Below are positions 37,715 to 51,350 of a DNA stretch of 64,000 nt, one piece after another. Every line of letters begins with the position of its first letter. The stretch's first letter is position 1. Position numbers and translations under genes: made by a program. The DNA comes from Dillenia suffruticosa. Taxonomy: Eukaryota; Streptophyta; Magnoliopsida; Dilleniales; Dilleniaceae. The notes beneath the pieces were generated by a model, which saw nothing but the letters and a program-made list of their open reading frames with translations, searched no databases and was not told the origin of the DNA. The stretch is from contig JAVTVX010000008.1 in assembly GCA_033439265.1 (NCBI GenBank), positions 2,294,001-2,358,000 on the forward strand, read 5' to 3'.

Positions 37715-38312
37715 TCTGTTGGAAAACACCTGCTCCGCCAGCTACAGAAAAGCCATTAAAAACCTACTTTTTCTATCCAAAATTTGGTCTCCACCAATAT
37801 ATTACTTCTTCCAATAGTCCATTCTCTCATTGCCATATTCCATCATTTTCACAAGGTACATTTTTTATTAGGACGTGATATTTTCACAAGATACCACATC
37901 CTATAAACAACAACAAATGCCAAATTCCAATCACCAATTTTTAGTGGTATAAGAAAATTGGAAGAAAAAAAAAATATTATTATGCAACATTATTTTCTTA
38001 ACTCATGATCCGCTTAAATATGCATTTATAGTAAGTTAATTAAAACATGACAAGGAGACCTATTATTATGGTTTTTGAATTTTGCATAAGTCTAAATCTT
38101 CACTACATATTTGATGTTTGAAACAGAGAGACTACATAATACATAAACTCTTTTTTTTTTTTCTTTTCATTTTTTGATTTCATATCCCAATCGTTCATAC
38201 TACTTGGTTTCCACTCCGTACCAACCACATTTTTCCCCATTTGCAAAAACCCTAAAGCCCCTTTTCACCCAACACTATTTACAACTATACCTTTCATCTA
38301 AAGCCCTAAAAT
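36268..38312. other. PI4K alpha 3' region and convergent spacer
   Basis: The first 270 bp or so are probably the 3' UTR of PI4K alpha, which converges on the minus-strand polyol-transporter gene. A (CT)n microsatellite lies at 37669-37717. Apart from the exon-like segment at 36709-36807 I see no coding sequence. Confidence 0.5.
36709..36807 (+). other. Exon-like open segment downstream of PI4K alpha
   Basis: A 99-nt segment, preceded by a pyrimidine-rich TTCTACAG and followed by GTAACA, is open for exactly 33 codons starting VPNNSHNGNVARRNL. It lies 440 bp past the PI4K alpha stop. I do not recognise the peptide. It could be an alternative or 3' UTR exon, or chance. Confidence 0.25.
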
Positions 38313-40923
38313 TCACCCTCTAGCCCCTAGTTGAACCTGCCCATTTCCCTCACCTTCCACATTTCCCCCTTTGGGATTCTCATTCATCTTCTTATCAAAC
38401 TTCCAACACAAGTTCCCAAACAATACTTCCATATCCTCGAGTGTTCTCCCTTGTGTCTCGGGCAGTAGAAAAAAGAAGAAAATCCAAGCTACAGTAGCAA
38501 TCCCAGCAAACAAAAAGAAGGCCCCGCCAATAGTAATGGCCTTGTACAAACTCAAAAAGGTCATACTAACAGTCCCACTTATTACCCTGTTAATCACCAC
38601 ACCCAAACTTGTCCCCTGTGCCCTTAAGTTCAGGGGAAATATCTCACTACTATAGACCCAAGTAATGGGCCCCAACCCAATTGAGAAAGTTGCCACGTAA
38701 GCCAAAACCATGCATATGCTTAACCCTATGGCCCACATGAGCTTGGTGTCCGAGTGTTCAATCACGGTCAGCGCAGATCCAAGGGTGACTAGCGAAGCAA
38801 TCATGCCACCAACACTAGTTAGAAGCAACGGGCGCCGTCCGATCCTGTCTAGAAGAAATGTGGCCACCAAGATGAAAAGGGTCTTCACAATTCCGACGGC
38901 TATGGTTGCAAGTAATTTCTGGTTGTCTGTTTTGAGCCCAGCCTTTTCAAAGATTTTTGGGCTGTACAAAACCACAGCGTCTATGCCTGATGATTGTTGG
39001 AAAAAGTGGATTCCGATGGCTGCAATTAAAATGTGACGAACTGACGGCGTAGGATGGACCAAGAGTTCTTTCCACACGTCACTACCGTGTGAGATCTTCT
39101 TTGGGACCGAAACGACGTCGTCTTGGCAGTCTAGGGGAATGTGAGCCGCGCCTTTGATGTCGGCTAAGCGAAACTCGGCTTCCTCTTTGGAGTCTGAGGT
39201 TTTGTAGAGGACTTTCTTGGCGTCGCCTAGCCGACCTTGCATGACAAGCCAGCGAGGGCTTTCGGGCATTGCGAGGACACCTAACGCGAGGAAAATGCTC
39301 GGGATTGCGCCGATTCCTAGCATGAAGCGCCAGCCGAGATGGGTTGGGAGCTTTGAGAAGCCATAGTTTGAGACATAACCAAGTAATATCCCTGAAAATT
39401 ACCCAAAATTAAATTAAAAAAAAAAAAGGATGCAGAAGAAGAAGAAGAATCATTGAGGGAAAATTCGAAATAGGTAATATTGAACATTCTAAGAAAATTA
39501 ATATTAACAATAAAATGAAAGAAACAGTGTAATATCATTTTTAATAATAAACTTTCAATCGTTGGAATTTATGTTTTGTGTTATTTCAAAAAATTTCAGC
39601 GCATCCATACAAATGTTTTTATCTTCCTCGTACAAGTTAAACATAACAAACTCTTGTAACAATAAACCTCGGAAAGAATTAAGTGAAAAATTGAAATTTG
39701 ACTACACTTAAATAATATCTCGAATTTGAATTGTATATATGACAAAAATAGATACTGAAAAACTTTTATTTCTTAAGAATCTAATTTGATTTGAACCGAA
39801 TTTAATCAGATTTAACGTGATTATAAATTATATCCAAAAAAAAAATTTAAATATTACTCGTTTAAAATGAAAGCCTTACATCTCCTAAATCTGTCCTAAT
39901 TACAATTCAATGTCCACCATATTCATTGGTATCACGAAATGGTAGGAAATTTGCATAAAAAAAAAAAAGAAGTTGTTTTGGTTTTCGAATTCCAATTATA
40001 TTTTCTATGTTTCCATGAAAATCAATAAAACTTTAAAATAATAAAAAATGGGAAGAACTTGATAATTACAAATTAATCACAGGATATTGCAACGTTATGA
40101 GGTGGGGAGGGGCCAACGTGAAAAGTTGATTTTGTTCTTCTCCTTCCTTTCTCCGATCTAACTCAAAAGGATTTCACCTTTTGGTCCAAATAATTTGGGA
40201 CTTTTCATTTTTTAGGAGAGATTCAAAGCAAAAAGTATAAAATTCAAAAAAATATATATATAAATTTATTTAGAATTTTATTTAATAATTACCTCCATTG
40301 ATGAAAACTTCAGGGAAGGAAGTCAAGAAGCCTCTGGTGGAAGCAGGGGAGACTTCAGCAGTGTAAACAGGAGCAATCATGAGAGCGTAGCCGACGCCGA
40401 CACCCGCGACGAAGCGACCCACCATGAGAAAAGCATAGGTGGTGGCGAAGCCCATGAGGAGGGCGCCGGTGAAGAATATGGCGGCGGCAAAGATAATGGT
40501 GTTGCGTCGGCCTAGCCAGTCGGAGGTTCGCCCGGCGGCGAGAGACCCGACGAGGGAGTAGAGGTTGAGGATGCCGACTAGAATCTCCACTTGGACGTCC
40601 GATAAATGGAGGTCGTCCTTTATGTATATTTGCGCTCCACTCATCACTCCTATGTCTGAGAATTCAAGGAAACAATTACGAGAAAAATACACATTTGGTT
40701 AGTTAGTTAGTTAGTTGGGGAGAGAGAGAGATGATAAGTACAAAGTTAGAGAGAGAGAGAGAGAGAGAGTACCATAACCAAGCAAAATAGAGGACAAGGA
40801 AGCTAAGGTTGCACAAGCAAAGGCATATTTGTTCCTTGGGGCCTTCTTAGGAGGATCAAAGTCTGCCAGTGATTTCTGGGTCTGCCTAGACACAACATTA
40901 GCCTCAGCTTTCTGGCCATCCAT
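38313..40923 (-). CDS. PLT5: Polyol/monosaccharide proton symporter (PLT5-like), 3 exons
   Basis: This is a plasma-membrane major-facilitator transporter of the sugar-porter family that imports polyols, inositol and some sugars with protons. Exons are 40923-40773, 40655-40293 and 39391-38313, all GT-AG in consistent phase, giving 530 residues (Arabidopsis PLT5 is about 540). Family signatures are intact: SDWLGRRNTI and LDRIGRRPLLL (the two D-x-x-GRR loops), GVGVGYALMIAPVYTAEVSP, PESPRWLV, QQSSGIDAVVLYSP and the end PETQGRTLEDMEVLFG. Twelve membrane helices are expected. The cytosolic N-terminus, MDGQKAEANVVSRQTQKSLA, is typical of PLTs. The ATG at 40921-40923 is the first in frame with homology. 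CT repeats crowd its upstream region. Other close PLT paralogues cannot be excluded. Confidence 0.92.
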
Positions 40924-41132
40924 CTTTGGGGTAGAGATTGAGAGAGAGAGAGAGAGACAGACAGAGAGAGGGGGGGGGCTATCTTCTCTCAAAAGAGTAA
41001 GTTTTTCAAGCGGCCATAAACCGAGAGCGGTCTATGAGGAGATGCTGTAGCCAAAGCTGCCCTTGCACTTAAATAGACTCCATGATATGCTTACATGATA
41101 AATCTCTTGGACTCATTTGACCTTCTCTCTCT

Positions 41133-41163
<31 letters not shown>

Positions 41164-41170
41164 ACACGAC
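40924..41170 (-). promoter_or_regulatory. CT/GA-rich upstream region of the polyol transporter
   Basis: GA repeats at about 40939-40957 and a CT tract at 41122-41163 flank the probable 5' UTR and core promoter. Read on the gene's own strand, the 5' UTR is CT-rich just before the ATG. I could not fix a TATA box or start site. Confidence 0.35.
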
Positions 41171-42067
41171 ACCGGGTTAGGAAATACCAGTGCATTTAAA
41201 CCGAAGGCAAAAGAAAAAATATATATATTCGGCCCATATGATTAATATTTTCACTCAAACTCCTATAAAAAAATAATTCTTATTCATTTTAAATATCGAA
41301 TATTTTTTAAATATCGATATAAAAAAAGAGAATAATGACAAAAATTTTATTTTTTTATTTTTTAAAAATAACATTTTCTTATTTTATTTCCAACTCCCAT
41401 CTTGTGGGTCCCCTTCAAAGTTCAAAATTTCTTTCGTAGACAGATGTTTCAGTAGACTTCCAATCGCTGACTTTTCAGTAGTTTCATTTGTCCTTTTCCC
41501 TTCCCATTTTTGATTTTACCCAACTTTGGTTGTGCAACCACAACAAAGGCCATCCAATTCTAATTTTATTAACTTATTTCAAATTATTTTTTATTATACA
41601 TTTTATAATATTTATATATATATTTTTTAAATTGTAATTAAATTTTTTATAAAAAGATTAAAATTGTTATTATATTAATAAATTTTAATTAAAATTTATT
41701 TAATTTAAACTATTTTAAAAGTCTCTAATCAAATCGAATCACAAGAAATACTGTATCATCAAACACTTTATACTATAAAAAAAGTTCTTCATTCTTGTAA
41801 TTAAGAGAATTCCATCATTAATTTATAAATATATAAAAGAAAAACAAATCATGGATTGCACTCCATCTCAAAGAGTTAAAACATTTTAATTGGTAAAAAT
41901 AATGCCATATATTATATTCGTCGTTAAGTTCGGGTCAAAGACCACCCAAATAGTCGCTCTCAAATGGGGATTTTTATTTTGTTACACTGAGTAGTTCGAA
42001 CTTGAAATTTTTATTAAAAAAGAGATATGATAATATCAATCGATTTATAATTCATTGGTCAAACAGA

Positions 42068-42490
42068 GATATTTTTATATTTTAACTATAAAAACAAGTA
42101 TTAATTATTTTTTTAGAAAAATAGAACGAAATAGGTAAAAATATTGGTTAATGGAGTAAGTATATGGAGTTAATTTCATGATATTTTCTTCTAAAATCAA
42201 ATTCATTGATATTAAAATTATAAATTTATCAGATTAAACCTGTATTAAGTCAATATCTAATTTTCTCATCTCAAATGGGGATATTTTTATATTTTAACTA
42301 TAAGTGTAGGTGTTAATTATGTTTTTTAAGCGAACGAAATAGAAAAAGATATATTAGTTAATGAAGTAATTATTTGGAATTAAATCCACGATATTTTCTT
42401 TCAAATTCAAATTTCGTAAATATTAACGATAGAAATTTATCAAACGAAACCTCTATTAAGTCAATATTTAATTTTCCCATAGCAAGGGGA
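42068..42490. repeat. Tandem duplication, about 212-bp period
   Basis: The unit GATATTTTTATATTTTAACT starts at 42068 and again at 42280. Downstream landmarks repeat in order: the GAACGAAATAG box, the ATGATATTTTCTT box, the ATTTATCA box and the TATTAAGTCAATAT box. Two diverged copies with no coding content. Confidence 0.7.
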
Positions 42491-44204
42491 GGAAGTTGCC
42501 AAATTGCTACATACCACTCAAAGTGGATTATCATGTAAATCTCTTTTTTGATATTGAACTGATCAGTATCTGATAATCAATTTAATGGTACCAAATAATT
42601 ATTAAATTTAAATTATGTATCATATATTATATTTGTTTTAATTTCCAAATAGTTTAAATTTATTTGTCACCATTGCTCTCAAACTATGTATCGAAATCAT
42701 GTTAAAACCTCTAAATTCAAATGGTTTATTATTATATTAATCTCTCTCTCTCTCTCTCTCTCCCCGTAACATTGTGTGATATTACAAAGGGTAGGCCATG
42801 TCAGCTCAAAGGTCAAAGAGAGTGAGAGGGAAAGCTAAGAAGATTACGTCTGTGGAAAATTCAAAAAGATTAAAAAGAGATTAGGATAAGGAAATCTATC
42901 TCTATGGAGCAACCTGTGATATAACAAGGTTTTTTTTTTTTTTTTTTAAATTAAAACTTGATTAAATATTGAAATAAAAAATAAAAAAAAGGAAGAAAGA
43001 ACATGAGGGTAGAGATATTTTAATATAATTTTGATACTATATTAAGAATATAAAATAATATGAATATAAAAATTAGAAAAATATAAATGATTCTGATATC
43101 ATATCACACATATTTTAACATGATTTCGATGTCATGTTAAAAATATAAAATAATATAAATAAAAAAAATAGATAATTATGGTTATAATAAAATCTCGGAG
43201 ATGTTTGGAAGCAATATAATAATTATTACTTCGTTGTTTGAATTGAAATATTATAATAAATCAAATTTATAAAAAAAATCTACTTTTATAAATATGAAAA
43301 TAAAATAATATGAACCGGAAAATATAAAAATAAGAAAAATCAAATATGTATTCAAATTATATCAATAATTTATTTAGTTTTTATATATAATATATTTTTT
43401 AATATTCTTTCAAATTCAATGTGGTGTAACAAAAACCATTTGAATTAGAAAGAAAATTTGAATAGAAAATCTAAAATCTTATCAGTATTTTTTGAACCTC
43501 AAAGAGCAGCTTTCTAGAATTTTGGCGTTGGCTCTGCCTCTGGCTCTTAGCTTTGACTCCCGCCTCAAATTTTGACTGTGGCTTAGTTTTGGCTCTTTAT
43601 CATGCACTCAAGTGATAGATTCAATTCTAATAAGAGAACTCAGCCCAAAAGGTCTACATATTAAGTGAGAGAGTTTATTGGATTTAAATACTATTTTATG
43701 ATTTTTTAGAGATTCGACGTGAGATTCGTAACACTCTAACTCCGAGTACTAGCTAAGATACAGAATTCTTTTGGAGAGGTGTAAATAACCTTTTTATAAG
43801 ATAAGTTTTGAAACAAAAAAATAAATATTGTTTATATATCTTGTTTAAAATATAAAATAATATAAATATAAAAAATAGACGAACAAAGTTATAATACTAT
43901 GATAAATATATAAAAATATATAAAATCAAATATATATTAAAATTAAATTAATGATTGATTTTTTTTATATATATAATATATATTTTTTAATAGAAAAAGG
44001 TGAAAAAAAAATCCAAAAAGTATTCTTTTGAAAGATATTTATCTGAACACCACTAAAAGGTATTCTCGATAAGCTACAACTAGAAAAAAGGAGAGTTAGA
44101 GGGTTTTCTTTGTCTCAAAAGTTTGGTTTTAATTTTGTTTGAAGTCAACAATGATGGGAGTTGGGAGATCAAAAAAGAACTGAACCCTAATGGATTCTTT
44201 CTGT

Positions 44205-44230
<26 letters not shown>
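44205..44230. repeat. (AC)13 microsatellite
   Basis: Thirteen AC units followed by ATATAT. A simple polymorphic repeat. Confidence 0.9.
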
Positions 44231-44236
<6 letters not shown>

Positions 44237-44486
44237 TTGGATTCTTTCTATATTTATTTATTTTTATTATTCAAGCATCCGTGGATATCTTATTTAAAGG
44301 ATAAATTTTTAAATATATTTTTTATTATAAATTTTAAATTTAAGATTTGATTAAAAAATTTACTATTCTATCAATTATCCGTAGACAATCGGATTCCAGC
44401 TCTTTGCAACGTGCAGGTGCCATTCTTTTCGATTATTGTCCTACAATTCCATTATTTTCATTTCTTTATGAAACAACCATGCAAAG

Positions 44487-44577
44487 ATTATTATTATTAT
44501 TATTATTATTGTTATTGTTATTGTTATTGTTATTGTTGTTGTTATTGTTATTATTATTGTTGTTGTTGTTGTTGTTT
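44487..44577. repeat. Compound TTA/TTG trinucleotide microsatellite
   Basis: About 30 trinucleotides in three blocks: TTA, alternating TTA-TTG, and TTG. It generates a spurious poly-leucine frame. Confidence 0.9.
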
Positions 44578-45293
44578 TGATCATCATCATTATCAGGGTT
44601 ATCAATCCTTCAGACAATTTTGGTACTCCGAGTCCATTAACCATGCAAAGTGAGGACTTGGGTTACCCTCACTTGCCCTAGCTTTCTTGTGTTGATTTCT
44701 CTCGGCAAAAAAAGGACACGGGGTTGCTCATATATCTAAAATTTCAAATAAATGACATGGGTATTCTTTTTTTCATCGAAATCTAAAATTATATTTTAAT
44801 TAATTCAATTTAAATATTTACGAGAGTCTTATTTAAGGATGAGCTTTTCAACGTAATATTTACTATTTTCAAGTTTCAAATTTAAGATTTGATTATAAGA
44901 ATTAACACTTCACCTCACTAGATCATTGTCCGTGGTAAGGACGTGTTTCTCTAAGCAAAAAGGTTGCCCTGGCTTTTCTATTTTGATTATTTTGGAATAC
45001 ACAATGAAAGGATGAATTGCGTTATGTAATGGGCATTGACTAAAATCAAATGACACATAAGCATGGTGTCGGATTCTTACTTATTAATGAATATGTCGTG
45101 GGATCGAGAATTCTGTGTTTGAAAAATTTTTGGGGTGGGTCTGAATTGTATGATTTTAGTCAAATCATAGGTATCAAACTTTCCTAAGATAATAAAAACA
45201 AATCAAGGAGGATCAATATGAACAATTGACCTTAGTCGCAAATTTGGCACGTATCTTATAACTGGGATCACATACTGTTTACTTCGAACAATA

Positions 45294-45331
<38 letters not shown>

Positions 45332-47678
45332 ACTAGCCAGAAGTGTCTTAAGTCCATTGTTTCTGAACACTGACTAAATTCATTTCATTCAGAGAGAGAG
45401 AGAGCCCCGTGAAAATGAATTTTGAATATGACGTGAATAGCTGAAGGTCCTGAAAACTAAACATGACACAACTGCCAATTTCGCAAGGAGCAGCCATGAA
45501 TTTTTCGAATACGAAAGATTAATTGTTACGTAGAAATTTAAATGAGATATCAAAATTTGAACAAATACATCCAAATTCAAATCTTTTCTATTTTTAATAA
45601 TATTTATTTTTTTTCAATTACATTCTTTCATTAATTTTATTATAAACCCATTAACTCGAATTTGAATTTAAAAAAAAAATGCCTAACAATACACACAACC
45701 CACCATGGCCTTAATTCAATTAATCATTGTGATATGAACTTCTGCTCTATAAAATGCTTGGAGAAAGATGTTCTTCGAAACAAATAGAATACTCTCTATT
45801 TGCTATAATCACAACTTCGGTTCAGTCTAGAACTGGACCGCTTTTAGTAGATCGAGTGCAATCAGAAATTGTAAGGAATGAGAAGGCTAAGCTCTTAGCA
45901 GAGCACCGGGTAATGAAAAACTTTTAAAATTTAATATTCGAACATCATCGGGTGTGCATATATTTTAATGATTTTTATATAATAAAAAAAGATTAATATT
46001 GTTAAAAAAAATGGAGGTGGGATTGAGCTAGCTGTTTCAAGTTCAACTCAAAACTAAACCCTAAACTAGTTGTGAATTAACTTCGATTTAACCATGAACC
46101 TTTAATTAGCTCTTTTTTTGTATATAGAAAGAATCAAAATCGTGATTTTTATAAAAATGAGGAAGTGATAATAGTTGAACTCTAACTCATCGATGAACCT
46201 TTAACCGGCTATAAAACACCAATTCAATAAACTTTCACTTATGCCCAACAAATCAAAATAAGGGTTAAGATTTTGAGAGCTCAGACCCAATCTAGTTTAG
46301 CCTCAAATTTGAATCAGGGTTCAAAGTTTTGATATAGTTATCGTAGAAACTTGAATTTGAATCTTCTTGAATATTTCTCCAATTTGATACATAGAAAGCC
46401 CTTCAACATCTTCCCCACATTTAATCTTTTCATTTAATTAATTTCACTTAATACAAATCATTGATATGCATGGCGTACGAAGAGTGTGTAGGAAAGCTGG
46501 CCAGGTACTCTCACAACTATGAACTATACTAAAATATAGTGATCAATTCGATTTTGAATATTTATTTATGGATATCTATTTTCTATTTATGTAAAAGAGC
46601 ATAACTCTTTTGATATATTTTTTTTTATATATAATATTAAAATTTAAAATTTTATTTAAAAGATAGCGATGAGTTACTAAACTTATCAAGTATCACTGTA
46701 TTTCTTCTTTCTTTGTCGTTTCACTATCAGGGTTTCGATGTTCACATTTGTATTAATATTAATAAAACATTTCAAATCATATAAATATGATTGTGACAAG
46801 GCATCCGCCCAAAGTTGACTCTCAATCCTAAGTCTCTCCTACTTGGGGTGGTGCATTCACATTTGTACGGGGACGTTTTGGTACTAACAATTTTATTAAA
46901 AATTTTCAACAAATTTAATTTCTTTATTATAAAAATTATTAAAATTAAGAAATAATATAATAATATAATAATCCATTATATTAACTCTACCGATGGTTGC
47001 TATGTCTAAAGACATAGACTTCAAGCCTAAAAAGAAAATAAAAGAAAAGAAAAATTACATTAAAAAACATTCATTGAGAACTAAAAAACTAGACTATATT
47101 TAATGGGCGATTAAACTTTAGTGATTGAATATCGATATTTTTTAATTAAAATTTTAATTTTAAATTTTATATATAATAAAAATAGATATTAAGAATATTT
47201 AATATCTTAAAAATTTAATACGTCTTAAATCAGATTTAATCAATTTAATACAATTATCAAATATCGATAATTTATAATAAAAAATTAACTTTGCACGACA
47301 CTTGTCGTGTTTCCATGCAATTATTCATATTAATTATGAGGAAAATTTGTAGAAATAATTGGGCCGCACCCCCATAAAATATGTGTTCTCCATTGTAAGT
47401 CTTGGCTTCATATGGCGTGTTCACATTAAGATAACCTAATATATAAGAAGGAAATTTGTCTCCATCTTACCAATTATATGAGCAACGTATGATTGTTGTA
47501 TCTTCGGGCACGCAATCCCGTACAATTATATATATGTGTGTACATATATAAAATAAATTATTATATTCTAATTTATCGATAATTATTTAAAAAGTTAACG
47601 ACAATAATGATAATCTTAATTCTAAATATTAGAATCGAACGTTTAAAAACAATATAAAAGAAATAAGAGGAACAAACT

Positions 47679-48340
47679 TAATAATAATAATAATAATAGA
47701 ATCGGTTCGAATTTTTCTATACTACTCATTTTTTTAACTAAACTCTTAATTATCTTTATAAATAATTTATATCATATTTTCAACAATTTATCGTAATATT
47801 TCACTAAATCTCTCACATTTAAAGTTTTACTCATGTTGATCGGTATGTTTTTAGATTTTTGTTATAAATGTCTAAATCATTTTAAATGGATATTCTCAAT
47901 TTAATGTAAATAATTATTTATAATATTTCAAAATTCTAACTTATTCTAAAGTCTGTGTACTAGTTGATTCGCTTCTCTTGCCCAATAATAATAGTAATAA
48001 TAATAATAATAATAAAATTGGTTTAAATTTTTCTACGTTACTCATTTTTATCTAAAATCATTTTCTCAACTAAACTTTAGACATTTGTATTTTTACGGAT
48101 AATATGTATCCATATTTTCAATAGTTTATCCTGACATTTTATTAAATCTCTCACATTTAAAGTTTAGCTCTTTCTAATCGATATATTTTTTTTATTTTCA
48201 TTATATATATCAAAATCATCTTAATCGATATTTTTAGTTTAATATAAATAATTATCGATAATATTTTGAAATTCTAACTTATAATAAACTCTATGTGTGT
48301 ACTAGTTGAGTTTCTTGCCCAATAATAATAATAATAATAA
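47679..48340. repeat. Tandem duplication bounded by AAT runs
   Basis: Three AAT runs (47679-47698, 47984-48015, 48321-48340) separate two diverged copies of a unit of roughly 320 bp. Shared landmarks include CTCTCACATTTAAAGTTT, the CATATTTTCAA box and the CTTGCCCAATAATAATA junction. Part of this unit recurs in the insertion inside the PPR pseudogene near 60.55-60.67 kb. Confidence 0.75.
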
Positions 48341-51264
48341 AATATTTTAAGAAAATAATTTTTTTCCATAATTAGAATAAATCACACACAAAACAAAGTT
48401 ATTTACAAGTTTTATTTTAATTAATAGTGAGTATAAGAGGTTTTAGTCTAAAATCACTTTAGTATAAATAATTAATCACATAAAAACAAGATTAACATGA
48501 GATAATCAAGTCCTCACTTTATCAGAATAAATAATTTAAATTGTTTAAATTGTCATCGGAATTAGGTTTACTTTAGACTTGAATAACATACTTTACATAG
48601 AATATAGTGGAAAATAAATTTTGACTCGTACCACACCTTGAAAATTTATATACGCCGTACCAAACTTCTCGAGATTGAATGGTCAATCACACTCTACCCC
48701 CTTAACAAAAAATCTCAAATTTGAATATTAAAAATCATGAAAAAGAATTTATGAGAAACAACTCCTAAAATGGATCCTATAGTGTTTGAACCGAATTATT
48801 CAGATAAAATCCAAATACCAGTGGTAAAAAAAAAATTATATATACCGTAAATGATCTATAACTCAACTGATTCATCCATTTTCTTTAGAGATATCAAATT
48901 TGACCCTCTCTTATTGACCCCAAAAAAAAAATTGAATGCTTATTCTAATTGTCTCAGCATATGGATGAAAGAAAAAAAAAATCTTATTTTGAACTATCAA
49001 GATATTCAATGAAACTCTAACTAAATTACCTTTTGGTAATGAAAATAAGTTAATGTTTAATGAGGCAAAAAAATAAAAATAAAAGTTTAAATATAAAATA
49101 TTATAGGACATAATTTTGATAAATGTTTTGTAGGGTGTAATTTTTAAACTAATAAAATATTTTTTTTTATTATTTTTTGTATGTTTAAAAAATATGAAAA
49201 TTCTAGAAAATATTATAAATTAAAATCAAATTAATTATTAAAAAAATATTATATATTAAAATAAATTAATAATTGATTTGATTTCGAGACTATTTAACTT
49301 TATTTTATTTTTATATTTCTCTGTTTATAGCAATGAATTTTCTTATTTAAACTTTTATTTGAAACGATGAATTATTAGGGTTTCATCTTTTTATATTCTT
49401 ATACAAGGGCCCGATTAAAACCAAAATTTTTTAATTAGTAATTTTGATGTTTATGCTCCTATCAAAAATTCAAGGTGCCCATATAATTTTCTATAATAAT
49501 AATGACTCGATCCTAATCTTACTCGAATATTTTGATTCGAAAACAATTCTAAAAATTTGAAAACAAAGAATAGATAGAACATTTAGGTCAAATAAAAATA
49601 TATTTAAAATTTTGTTCTTCATGAGTAATAAAATTAAACAAGAGACCAGTAAAAGCCAGTAATCCAGTCTATGGATCACCATTTGAGTTGCGTGAAGCCG
49701 TGAACCATCAAAACCCCTAGAGCTAAAGGGTTCGGAAAAGTCTGGGTTTTGAGTATTGTGAAGGTTGAAGACCAATGATATGCAAAAATGTCAAGAATTC
49801 AAAAGGTGGGTTTGTGTTGGAAATTTGAAAATTTTGTACCCCAAATGAACAAAAGTCAATTCACGTGCCTTTGAAGCTATGCATGGTTCCGTACAGTTGA
49901 TGGTTCAGTGCACATACCAAACGGCCCTTTATTTTGGTTGCGATTCAACATTTTAGGCACCTTCGCACAATCATCAGATATTAAATCTTTTAATTAAATA
50001 TCGAATATAAAATTAAAAAAAATAAAAGAAAATTAAAAGAGTTTTATCTTTTAAAAATTCAATTCAATTCAAATCAAATTTAATCAGATTTAATATATTT
50101 ATTATATATCAATATTTTAAGAAAAAACATTATCGTGAGTGCGGGAGTCTAACCTATTACTCATGTCCAAAAGCTGTGAGGAAATGTTTGGGGTGAGTTG
50201 AGTTGGGTCTATTCACTTACATATGAAGTTTTGGGGCAATATTAGGCTTGATTTTAAACCTAATCTTTTTTTTTTTTTTTTGGTGAAGATTTTAAACCTA
50301 ATCTAAAACACTTGGTTTAATTGAATATTTTGATCTATTTACCTTTACTTTTGTTTATAATATTTTTGCCGAATCAAAAATACTTGAAAAATATTTTAAA
50401 TAGTAGTACTTATTTTTCAAATAGAATATTATATATTAAACGACAGTCTTAATGATAATATTCATAGACTACTCTTTTATTCAACGAAAGAGAGCGAGAA
50501 TGTTGTGAAAGCTTGACAAACTTATAACAATCTAACAACATAAGTTAGACACTCAACATGAATCAAGGTCAATCATTTACTTTAGGGTTCAAAGTCATAA
50601 TAATCTCAGATAAATATCGGTACATTGGTTTTGTTTCGATATGAATTTAATATAAAACTATTATTGCTATCAAAGGTGACCGAAAAACTAAAATTAAACT
50701 CGTTTCATCGGTCATAGGTGACCAAAAAATTGCTATCAAAGATTATGATTTTCCCTTTTAAAAATATAAAATTGGTCATGAGAAGATCATACATAATCCA
50801 GATAATATATAATATGGACTTTATAAGGGAGAATGTGTAGCTGTGGACAAGATGAGCAAAACAACAAAGTAGTCCTTGGCTAATCTAGTCAAGGCAAGTC
50901 CAAGAATTCAGTGCTACAAAATCGAAAAAGGTAAGCATGTTTATATGACTATGCGGGAAAATCAACTCATTGACGTGTCTTCTATTGTTTGAAAATCTGG
51001 TAAGGTTGAAATCTCCCCTACTAAGTTCCAAAATGGCTTGGGACAGACGCCGCAGTAGTCCTCTTTGATGTCTTGTTGATTTCTCTTTGTTACGGTGGCA
51101 GATTTCCAAAATGTTCGTACATGATCGATCATTATATAGAGTCATGTTTCGATTAATACCATTCAAACTGTTGTCAAATCTTTTTAGAAAGAGAGTTCTC
51201 TTAACGTAGTGTTTTCTATTTTTAAGATTCGAACCCGACTTTTAGTCAAGGGACATAATATCTA

Positions 51265-51350
51265 TTAATAGTTAGTATTAAGAGATTATGCAATCTATAT
51301 AGACCACATGTTCGTTGATAGTTGGTATTAAGAGATTACGCAATCTATAA
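51265..51350. repeat. Short direct repeat
   Basis: A 30-odd-bp unit, ATAGTTAGTATTAAGAGATT followed by a GCAATCTATA box, occurs twice about 49 bp apart with few differences. No function suggested. Confidence 0.6.

Noticed and set aside
44347-44653. Poly-Leu, poly-Tyr/Cys and poly-Thr/Ile frames
   Set aside because: All are translations of the TTA/TTG microsatellite.
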